Assembly (NCBI RefSeq): GCF_900111555.1
Contig: NZ_FOHZ01000009.1
Coordinates: forward strand, 92,015 to 156,014
Direction: 5' to 3'
Source: Marinobacter segnicrescens
GTDB taxonomy: Bacteria; Pseudomonadota; Gammaproteobacteria; Pseudomonadales; Oleiphilaceae
Length of the DNA: 64,000 bases
Shown here: piece after piece, positions 1-7,406 of the stretch
How positions within the stretch are numbered: the first letter of the stretch is position 1
Layout: each line of letters begins with the position of its first letter
Position numbers and translations under genes: made by a program
The notes under the pieces: model-generated
What the model was told of the DNA's origin: nothing
What the model saw: only the letters and a program-made list of their open reading frames with translations
Databases searched by the model: none

Positions 1-674
1 AGGCACCCTCCGATCGCCTCTGGGGACGCTGGGACGACCTGGATTTCGCCAGCCAGGCCAAGCCAGGAAACCTTCACGAGGCACTGACCTATGTGTACGA
101 CACCCGGCGCCAGCAGCAGCGGCTGTCGCTACCCAGGGAGCTTCCCCGCTACCTGGCCGGCATGCTGCTGATTGAAAGCGGGGGACAAACCCGCGCCCAT
201 TCGGCAGCGGGTGCCCGCGGCATCATGCAACTGATGCCCGGCGTACTCGTCGATTGCGGGGTGGCAGAACGTAATCACTGGCACCGGCTGGCCCAGCTCG
301 ACTGCGCCATGAAGCTGATGAATCGCAATGCCCGCCTGCTGGAACCGGTTATCAACGACCACTTCCCGGAACTGCCGGAAGCCAAGCGTCAAAAGCTATT
401 CACCCTGCTACTGATCCAGGCTTACCACGGTGGTGCCGCACGCATTGATCGGCTGATGACGGACGAGGAGCTGAACGGTCCGGCCAGGTACTTTGCTGAA
501 CACCACGAGCGCTTCAGCGCCGGTGACATCGCCTTCGGCATGGTGTTTCACAACCTGGGCCGGGATCGACTGGGCCTGGCATCCCTGTATTATGTAGCCG
601 ATGTTGAACTGGCAACCCGGGCACTCTGCGGCGACTCTTCGCTGAAAGATACTGCGTTCTGCCAGTCTCCCTGA
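1..674 (+). CDS. Lytic transglycosylase, SLT domain (5' end outside window)
   Basis: The reading frame is open from base 3 with no stop, so the gene enters from the left; the GTG at 93 is probably an internal codon and not the start. The visible part has an SLT-type (GEWL-fold) core: ESGG with the presumed catalytic glutamate, then GARGIMQLMP, and later AYHGGAARI where the family usually has AYNAG. Such enzymes cleave the MurNAc-GlcNAc bond of peptidoglycan in the periplasm, forming 1,6-anhydro ends. The region before the ESGG motif and any signal peptide cannot be judged because the N-terminus is missing. The gene stops 10 bases before the next gene on the same strand. The family is fairly secure, but the substrate and exact subclass are not. 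Confidence 0.75.
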   Translation, partial: APSDRLWGRWDDLDFASQAKPGNLHEALTYVYDTRRQQQRLSLPRELPRYLAGMLLIESGGQTRAHSAAGARGIMQLMPGVLVDCGVAERNHWHRLAQLDCAMKLMNRNARLLEPVINDHFPELPEAKRQKLFTLLLIQAYHGGAARIDRLMTDEELNGPARYFAEHHERFSAGDIAFGMVFHNLGRDRLGLASLYYVADVELATRALCGDSSLKDTAFCQSP

Positions 675-684
675 CGGCCTACCA

Positions 685-1455
685 ATGGAGGATGTCTTGC
701 TGTCATTCCTGCCGCCGGGCCTCGCTCCGGAGGTCGCGCTAATACTGCTGGCCTGCTCGACCCTGACATCGCTGATCACCGCCGCCCTGGGCGCCGGCGG
801 CGGAGTCATGCTGCTGGCCCTGATGGCCATGTGGATACCGCCAGCAGCGATCATTCCGGTCCATGGCATGATCCAGCTGGGGTCCAATGCAGGCCGCATG
901 GCGATGACCTGGCGCCATATTGACTGGCGGGTGATCGCAGCCTTCCTGCCCGGCGTCATTCTCGGCGCCGTAGCTGGCAGCCTTCTACTGGTACGCCTGC
1001 CCGCCTGGGTATGGCAGGTGACCATTGCCGTGTTCGTACTTTACCTGTGCTGGGGGCCGAAGCTCCCGCCACTGGCCATGGGCCGGGCCGGCATTTTCGT
1101 GGCCTCGGCCATAACCAGCTTTATCTCACTGTTCGTGGGTGCCACCGGCCCCCTGGTCGCAGCGTTCATTAAGCAGATCCATACCGACCGGTTCACCACC
1201 GTGGCGACCTTTGCCACTTCCATGACCCTTCAGCACCTGCCCAAGGCCCTGGTATTCGGCCTGGCGGGATTCGTATTCCGTGACTGGCTGTGGTTCCTGG
1301 CTGCGATGGTCGGCATGGGTTTCCTGGGGACCTGGCTGGGGCTGCGGGTGCTGGGCCGGCTGGGCAACCAGACCTTCCAGCGGGTGTTTAACCTGCTGCT
1401 GACCCTGCTGGCCCTGCGACTGCTCTGGCTGGCCTGGCTGCAGTGGGCGGCATAA
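685..1455 (+). CDS. TauE/SafE-family membrane exporter
   Basis: This is a 256-residue, very hydrophobic protein with about eight membrane segments. The glycine-rich first repeat ALGAGGGVMLLALM and the second-half repeat SLFVGATGPLVAAF are typical of the TauE/SafE (DUF81) family, which exports small organic or sulfur anions such as sulfite or sulfoacetate across the inner membrane. No substrate can be read from the sequence, and the neighbours are not sulfur genes. The start is uncertain: ATG at 685 has little ribosome binding sequence, whereas TTG at 697 lies five bases after a perfect GGAGG. It follows the transglycosylase gene by 10 bases and may be cotranscribed with it. Confidence 0.8.
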   Translation: MEDVLLSFLPPGLAPEVALILLACSTLTSLITAALGAGGGVMLLALMAMWIPPAAIIPVHGMIQLGSNAGRMAMTWRHIDWRVIAAFLPGVILGAVAGSLLLVRLPAWVWQVTIAVFVLYLCWGPKLPPLAMGRAGIFVASAITSFISLFVGATGPLVAAFIKQIHTDRFTTVATFATSMTLQHLPKALVFGLAGFVFRDWLWFLAAMVGMGFLGTWLGLRVLGRLGNQTFQRVFNLLLTLLALRLLWLAWLQWAA

Positions 1456-1571
1456 GCCCTGGCGGCCAGGCGGACTGGCCAGGGGTCGGCAGTCCCGGCT
1501 ATGCTTGTTACCATCAGGAATAACCTCAAGCACAACGAGCCAGGATCAACCCAACCACGACAGGAGGCCCC

Positions 1572-1862
1572 ATGGCCAGCGATAACCTGCACGCCCCACG
1601 CGAGAAACTTTCAAAGAAAACCCTGCATATGCACCATGCCATCGTGTCACTGATGGAAGAACTGGAGGCGGTTGACTGGTATCAGCAGCGCGCGGATGAC
1701 TGTGACGATGAGTCGCTGAAGGCCATCCTGCTGCACAACATGCGGGAAGAGATGGAACACGCCGCCATGGTGATCGAATGGCTGCGCCGCAATAACGACG
1801 ACTTTGCCGGGTTCCTCAAGGAATTCCTGTACAGCGAAGGGGATATTGCCGACCACCACTGA
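1572..1862 (+). CDS. Encapsulated-ferritin-like (EncFtn) protein without targeting tail
   Basis: This 96-residue, mostly helical protein resembles encapsulated ferritins. The first helix carries MEELEAVDWY (E29-Y37) and the second EEMEHAAM (E59-M66). By alignment from memory with the Rhodospirillum rubrum protein, E30, E60 and H63 correspond to its ferroxidase ligands E32, E62 and H65. Family members form annular decamers that oxidise Fe(II), usually inside an encapsulin shell that stores the mineral. Two expected items are missing: there is no encapsulin gene nearby, and the protein ends at DIADHH without the C-terminal encapsulation peptide. The start is supported by an AGGAGG seven bases upstream of the ATG. 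It may act free in the cytosol or load a distant shell by another route. Confidence 0.8.
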   Translation: MASDNLHAPREKLSKKTLHMHHAIVSLMEELEAVDWYQQRADDCDDESLKAILLHNMREEMEHAAMVIEWLRRNNDDFAGFLKEFLYSEGDIADHH

Positions 1863-1927
1863 TCGTCGGTGGCAGCCAATACCAGCAGCCAGCCAGGCCA
1901 GTCGGCACTGCCGGGGCCGTTTACCGT

Positions 1928-3892
1928 TCAGGCTTCCGTAGACGGCACCGCAACCACCTGGTTCCGGCCCCGGGCCTTGGCGGCATAGGCACCTTCATCG
2001 GCCCGTGCCAATGCCTCCCTCGGGCTGCTGTCCCCGGCGTTCAGGTCGGTCAGCCCGATACTCGCCGTCACACCAAACCGGCGCCCGTCCTGCTCCAGTT
2101 GCAACGCCCCGATTCCACTACGAACCTGTTCCGCCAGGTCTGCTCCCCGTCCCAGCCCACAGGCAGGCAGCAGAATGGCAAATTCATCACCACCAAAACG
2201 TGCTACCGCATCCGTCTTGCGGACCACACCCTTGAGGATCTCCGACAACTGACGCAGCAGCTCATCCCCCAGCAGGTGACCCCCTTCATCATTCACCGGC
2301 TTGAAGTGGTCCAGGTCAATCAGCATCAGTACGGTGGGAACTTCCAGGGCGGAAGCCTGGGCGAGCCACTTCACCAGTTCGGTGGAAAAGGCCCGCCGGT
2401 TGAGCAGGCCTGTCAGGCTGTCATGGGTCGCCTGCCAGGACAGCTGCTGTTCCTGGCGACGACGCTCACTGTCATCACGGATCACAAAGATCAGGCGCTC
2501 ATCCACTTCACCCCGGCTGACATGGAGCATGGTGATCTCCACATCCAGGGCCTGACCGCTGCGGTTACGCAGAATCCCGTCCATGCCATGAATCTCATCG
2601 CTGCCGAGGAAATGACCAGCACTCCACTGGTCGTGCTCGGTCTCGAACGACACCAGCTCGAAAAGGTGCGCTCCCACGAGCTCGTAGCCGCGGCCGAGAA
2701 AGTTCCCGGCAGCCGGGTTTGCATAGCGGATATTGCCCAGGGTGTCGGTCATCACTACCCCTTCCTGCAATGCCGACAGGATACTGTCACCTCGCTGCTG
2801 CTCTGCGCGCAGGCGGGCCTCAACTTCGGTACGGTCGGAGATCACCCGGTTGAAAACCTCGGCCAGCTCCCGTATTTCCTGGTACCCGGCCTCCTCCACC
2901 GGCTGCTCCCGGGTGCCCAGGTGGCGGGCGTGGATCTGCTCTGCCAGCTCCCGCAGCGGGTTCAGGTAACGGCGGAACAGGAAGAACGAGAACGGCAACA
3001 TTCCCAGCACCACCATGGCGGCGATCCATGCCAGGTCTTCTCCCAGCCGGTTAGCCGGCCCAAAGGCATCGCTCAGTGGCCAGGTGGCGGAAACAAACCA
3101 GGGCGCCATATCCAGCTGCTGAACCGCCACCATCGCTGGCTCGCCTTCTCGGGTAACACCGCGGGTTACGCCCTCAAAGCCGTCGATCGCTGCCAGGTCA
3201 GCCGGGTTATTCCTGGCCACGGTTTCTATGCCACCGATCTGACCCTTGCGCACCAGCACCAGCCCGGAGCGGGAAGCCAGGGTGACGTACCCCTCGTTAC
3301 CAATACCGGTGGCGCTGATTTCACTGAGAAAATTATTGGATGTCAGCACAATGGAACCGGCCAACACACCCACCAGGGAACCGTTGTGGTCAAACACAGG
3401 AGCAGTCATGACGACCGTGGGCAGCTCGCGCACAAAGGAGGTAAAGGGTTCTGATATCTGTGGGGTAAGCTGATCAACTGTATCCTGGAAATAGGTCCGC
3501 CCTGACAGGTCGGCACCCGCAAGCTCACCAACTTCCGGGTAGCTTTCCAGTACCAGGCCTTGCCTGTCGAACAGAAACAGGTGCTCGAACAGGTGGGAAA
3601 TAGGCCGCTGCCGCTCCATGATCAGGCCGGAAAACTGGCGAAACGAGGTCTCATCCATTCGCACGGACTCTGCCGCTTCCGTGAGTACCCCAAAACGCTC
3701 GATGAGCTTGCGATCCAGCTCAGAGCCGAGCATTTCAGCGACGGTGGCAACCTGGCTCCGGGCCTGCTGTTCCAGCTCCTGGCGGCTGATTACCATGTTC
3801 ACCAGGCTGACCACCACCACCGTGACGACGATAGCTCCGACAAACAGCACCAGGCCGCGATTGGCAAGTCGGTCAAACCACGCCCGGATCAA
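1928..3892 (-). CDS. Membrane sensor diguanylate cyclase (Cache-HAMP-PAS-GGDEF)
   Basis: This 654-residue protein has an N-terminal membrane helix (about residues 14-35), a periplasmic Cache-like sensor region to about 280, a second helix near 285-305, a HAMP-like linker (RYLNPLRELAEQI), a PAS domain (about 365-480) and a C-terminal GGDEF domain. The active site reads GGDEF and is preceded five residues upstream by RKTD, a canonical RxxD inhibitory site. The protein is therefore expected to make cyclic di-GMP from GTP and to be product-inhibited. The start is TTG at 3892, supported by GGAGGG five bases upstream. It is divergent from exbB, with about 190 bases between them. The ligand sensed by the Cache region is unknown. 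Confidence 0.9.
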   Translation of the reverse strand: MIRAWFDRLANRGLVLFVGAIVVTVVVVSLVNMVISRQELEQQARSQVATVAEMLGSELDRKLIERFGVLTEAAESVRMDETSFRQFSGLIMERQRPISHLFEHLFLFDRQGLVLESYPEVGELAGADLSGRTYFQDTVDQLTPQISEPFTSFVRELPTVVMTAPVFDHNGSLVGVLAGSIVLTSNNFLSEISATGIGNEGYVTLASRSGLVLVRKGQIGGIETVARNNPADLAAIDGFEGVTRGVTREGEPAMVAVQQLDMAPWFVSATWPLSDAFGPANRLGEDLAWIAAMVVLGMLPFSFFLFRRYLNPLRELAEQIHARHLGTREQPVEEAGYQEIRELAEVFNRVISDRTEVEARLRAEQQRGDSILSALQEGVVMTDTLGNIRYANPAAGNFLGRGYELVGAHLFELVSFETEHDQWSAGHFLGSDEIHGMDGILRNRSGQALDVEITMLHVSRGEVDERLIFVIRDDSERRRQEQQLSWQATHDSLTGLLNRRAFSTELVKWLAQASALEVPTVLMLIDLDHFKPVNDEGGHLLGDELLRQLSEILKGVVRKTDAVARFGGDEFAILLPACGLGRGADLAEQVRSGIGALQLEQDGRRFGVTASIGLTDLNAGDSSPREALARADEGAYAAKARGRNQVVAVPSTEA

Positions 3893-4035
3893 ACGAACCC
3901 TCCACTGACGGCCTTTGGACCTTGTCTCTTCCGAACCCCATGAATCGATAAACTGTCTTCGGATTTGCGTCGCATTTGCGACAGTTTAGCAGACCGGGCA
4001 GGCCGGGTCCGGCCCCCAATAGCACTAGATCTTAC

Positions 4036-4062
4036 TAATAAAAATTGTTATCGTTTGCGTTA
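4036..4062. promoter_or_regulatory. Possible Fur box upstream of exbB
   Basis: An AT-rich stretch with hexamer-like units (AATAAA, AATTGT, TATCGT) lies 25-50 bases upstream of exbB. TonB systems are usually Fur-repressed, so an iron-responsive operator is expected here. The match to the 19-bp Fur consensus is only partial. Confidence 0.35.
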
Positions 4063-4085
4063 AATTATCCATCAGGACGGACATC

Positions 4086-4838
4086 ATGTCTGACTCTCCC
4101 CAACTTGCTGTCGCACAAAGCCCCCTGGCGTCCCTGATCGATATGGGCGGGCCGGTTATGTACGTACTGATCGCGCTGGCCGTACTGGGCTTGCTGACAT
4201 TTTTTTACCTGATCATCACCGGCACCCTCTTCTCCCCACGCTCCGGTGGTCGCGTTCGCCGTGATGTTGCTCAGTGGGAGCAGGCCGAACGGACAACCAT
4301 ACCGGACCGGCCGACGGGCTTTTTCGCTCGCTGCAACCCGATGCACGGCCTGGCCCGCCGGGCAATGAGCGGTGTCACCCGGGGCGAACCGGCAGACATG
4401 CTCCGGGAGAACCTGGCTCAGGGCGCGCAGAAGGCGTTGCAGCCATTTGAAGCGCCCCTGAAAATCATCGAAGTCATCGCGGCCCTGGCCCCACTGCTAG
4501 GCCTGCTCGGTACGGTCATGGGCATGATGGAAGCCTTCAGCGCCATGGCTACAACAGAAGGACGTGCCAGCGCCAGCCAGCTCAGCGGTGGCATATACGA
4601 AGCCCTGACCACCACCGCCGCCGGCCTGGTGATCGCGATTCCCTTCGCAGCCATCGCTGCCTGGTGTGAATTCCGGCTACGTCGCCTGAACAGCCAGATG
4701 AATGAACGCCTGCTGGGCATCCTCAATTCGGCCCCGGCTAAAACCATGGCCAATGCCGCCCGGGGCACCGCCCGGACTAACGACAGTGCCCGCCAGGACA
4801 CCTATCAGCCGGCCCGTGTCGCCCATGCCGCTGGTTAA
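4086..4838 (+). CDS. exbB: ExbB-type MotA/TolQ/ExbB proton channel
   Basis: This 250-residue inner-membrane protein has a first transmembrane helix near residues 20-43, a cytoplasmic loop, and the conserved two-helix MotA/TolQ/ExbB block (IAALAPLLGLLGTVMGM through TTTAAGLVIAIPFAAI). With ExbD it forms the proton-driven motor that energises TonB for uptake through outer membrane receptors. The C-terminus is proline- and alanine-rich and unremarkable. An AGGA sits about ten bases upstream of the ATG. The gene begins a four-gene run, and its 3' end overlaps the following exbD start by 14 bases, which suggests translational coupling. No TonB-dependent receptor lies in the window. Confidence 0.9.
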   Translation: MSDSPQLAVAQSPLASLIDMGGPVMYVLIALAVLGLLTFFYLIITGTLFSPRSGGRVRRDVAQWEQAERTTIPDRPTGFFARCNPMHGLARRAMSGVTRGEPADMLRENLAQGAQKALQPFEAPLKIIEVIAALAPLLGLLGTVMGMMEAFSAMATTEGRASASQLSGGIYEALTTTAAGLVIAIPFAAIAAWCEFRLRRLNSQMNERLLGILNSAPAKTMANAARGTARTNDSARQDTYQPARVAHAAG

Positions 4839-5235
4839 GCCCAGGCCTGCGCGCCCCATGCCCATCCGGATGACGCCACTGATTGATGTGGTGTTCATCC
4901 TGCTGGTGTTCTTCATGGTCACCAGCTATTTGCTGCCCACCGGGTATCTGGAACTGGAGAACGACACCGCAGAGGGTCGAGGTGGTGACGGCGAGCCTCT
5001 GCCCCAGCTGCAACTCCAGGCGGATGGCCAGCTGCAGTGGGACAGCCGGGACTGGAGCCTTGCCGAGGTAACTGAACGCCTCGCCAGCCAGGGGCAACAG
5101 GAGGTACGCCTGGCCACCGACGGCGATGTACCCCTGGATCGGTTCACCCGGACCCTGAGTACCCTCGACAGCGCCGGCATCAAGGCTCACTGGAAACGCA
5201 CCGCACCGGACAGCTCTACTACGCCACAACCATGA
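4825..5235 (+). CDS. exbD: ExbD-type biopolymer transport protein (first copy)
   Basis: This is a 136-residue protein with a short cytoplasmic N-terminus and a single transmembrane helix beginning MTPLIDVVFILLVFFMV. The Asp in LIDVVF matches the proton-carrying aspartate of ExbD/TolR (Asp25 in E. coli ExbD). A periplasmic domain follows. The ATG at 4825 is preferred to the longer frame opening at 4702 because the extra residues overlap exbB entirely and look like antisense-frame sequence. The gene overlaps exbB by 14 bases and the second exbD by 4 bases. It is the better candidate of the two for proton translocation, because its paralogue lacks this Asp. Confidence 0.88.
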   Translation: MPLVKPRPARPMPIRMTPLIDVVFILLVFFMVTSYLLPTGYLELENDTAEGRGGDGEPLPQLQLQADGQLQWDSRDWSLAEVTERLASQGQQEVRLATDGDVPLDRFTRTLSTLDSAGIKAHWKRTAPDSSTTPQP

Positions 5236-5641
5236 CACCACTGACCCCGGAACCCTTCGAAGACAGCAAATCACTGCTGGAGCGTGTCGAAGACAGTCTG
5301 CTGCCGCTGATCAACCTGGTCTTCCTGCTGTTGATGTTTTTCATCGTGGCCGGGCAGCTGACCGATACTGTCTTGCCCGAACTGCCGGAAATGACGGCGG
5401 AAAACACCGACGAACAACCCGAGGCGGACCTGGTGGTGAATGAACAGGGGCAGTACCTGGTGGCCAACAAGCCCGTCACCCGGGAAGCCCTGGCGGATGC
5501 ACTGCCTGCCCCTGATGAGGTGATGGAGCCGCTCCGGGTTGGGGCAGCAGGCGTTACCGCCATGAATGACCTGGAAGCGCTGTTCCGCGCACTGGAAGAG
5601 CTGGGGTACAGCGAGGTAATCCTGCTGACGGAGCCCGCGGA

Positions 5642-5645
<4 letters not shown>
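5232..5645 (+). CDS. exbD: ExbD-type protein (second copy, lacks the canonical Asp)
   Basis: This 137-residue protein has the same shape as the preceding gene: a short N-terminus, one membrane helix ([19 protein letters not shown]) and a periplasmic domain. Where the first copy has LIDVVF, this one has LINLVF, so an Asn replaces the proton-binding Asp. Two-ExbD systems are known. A likely reading is that this copy is a structural partner in a heterodimer and not a proton carrier, but that is inference. It starts with an ATGA overlap of the upstream stop and ends with an ATGA overlap into tonB, so all four genes are probably translated together. Confidence 0.88.
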
Positions 5646-6481
<836 letters not shown>

Positions 6482-6505
6482 AACCCAGGCCGCAGTTTCC
6501 GATCG

Positions 6506-7195
6506 ATGACCTCCAACCTGCAAACCTGCCGGGCTATTGCCCGGCTGATGTGTACCACCACCGAGCAGGTGCTGTGGGATCACTACCGCCATCAGTTACA
6601 CCCGAAGGCCGACCTTGCCTGCCGTGCCGGTTCCGGCCGGGCCACCTACCATCGATTTGATCACCGTGACAGGTGCCACCAGATCACCTATGGGGTACGC
6701 ATGGTGGCCGCCAAGCAGGATCCCGTCACCGCTGCCGGCTGGTTGTCGACCCGGGAGATCCGCAGCCGGGGGTATTTCGGTGGCACGGTATCGGTACTGA
6801 ATCTGCTGGCCCACACCTGTACCCATGAGTTTGCCCACCTGCTCCAGCAGCATGATGGCAAGCGTTACCATGGTTCGGTGCATAACCGTCATTTCTACGA
6901 ACTGCTGGATCAGCTCAATGACAATGGCATGGCAGAGAGTGTTCGCCGCCACCTGGCACGCTCGGCCCATGAGCTCGGTTTGCCACTGGACAACCAGCCT
7001 ATGGCCTTTCCCAGCCCTGGTCACCAGGCGCGGCGTTGGCAGCCCGGGGAAGCGGTGCGCTTTGGTGAGGGCGCCGCGGCGCGGGAAGGCATTATTCTGC
7101 GGATTAATCGCAAGACCTGTACCGTGGATGGCACCGGGCGCTCGCGGGGGCTTCGGTTTCGGGTGCCTTTTGTGATGCTTTCTGCCGTGGACTGA
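6506..7195 (+). CDS. SprT-like zinc metalloprotease-fold protein
   Basis: This 229-residue protein contains HEFAH (HExxH) at about residues 111-115, followed about 15 residues later by H-NRHF, the arrangement of SprT-like gluzincin metalloproteases. The C-terminal part carries a small KOW-like beta region (GEAVRFGEGAAAREGII) found in several SprT-like proteins. No signal peptide is visible, so a cytoplasmic location is expected. Its substrate is unknown. The gene begins 24 bases after tonB on the same strand but has a weak ribosome binding site; an internal ATG at residue 15 is an alternative start. It is followed by a long hairpin and then by convergent nasA. Confidence 0.7.
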   Translation: MTSNLQTCRAIARLMCTTTEQVLWDHYRHQLHPKADLACRAGSGRATYHRFDHRDRCHQITYGVRMVAAKQDPVTAAGWLSTREIRSRGYFGGTVSVLNLLAHTCTHEFAHLLQQHDGKRYHGSVHNRHFYELLDQLNDNGMAESVRRHLARSAHELGLPLDNQPMAFPSPGHQARRWQPGEAVRFGEGAAAREGIILRINRKTCTVDGTGRSRGLRFRVPFVMLSAVD

Positions 7196-7257
7196 GGTTG
7201 TTTGTGTTCCTTGGGAAATTTTTCTCCCAGACTGCTGGCTGTGGGGGCGTGAGTTGC

Positions 7258-7338
7258 GCGGGGGGAGGCTTTTGTTCCGGGAAAATTTAAACTCGCTTCG
7301 CTCAGACAGATTTTCCCTGCACAAAAGCCTCCCCCCGC
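7258..7338. repeat. Constant-core hairpin element, copy 1
   Basis: Perfect 18-bp arms (7258-7275 and 7321-7338) enclose a core that, read on the minus strand, is GCAGGGAAAATC, then TGTCTGAGCGAAGCGAGTTT, then AAATTTTCCCGGA. The inner GGGAAAAT and ATTTTCCC also pair. The same core recurs near 18253, 18457 and 19040 with different arms. The element lies between convergent genes and could end transcription in both directions. Confidence 0.9.
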
Positions 7339-7406
7339 ACACCTCTTGGGACTTTTTGCTGGACGCCGGTCGCTGGACACTCATTGCCTCGCTTGATTCG
7401 CCTGAA

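Noticed and set aside
2099..3454. 451-codon open frame on the plus strand
   Set aside because: It is antisense to the GGDEF sensor gene and has no start signal or domain.
7196..7257. Possible small gene after the SprT-like gene
   Set aside because: No frame with a ribosome site; the stretch leads into the hairpin element.
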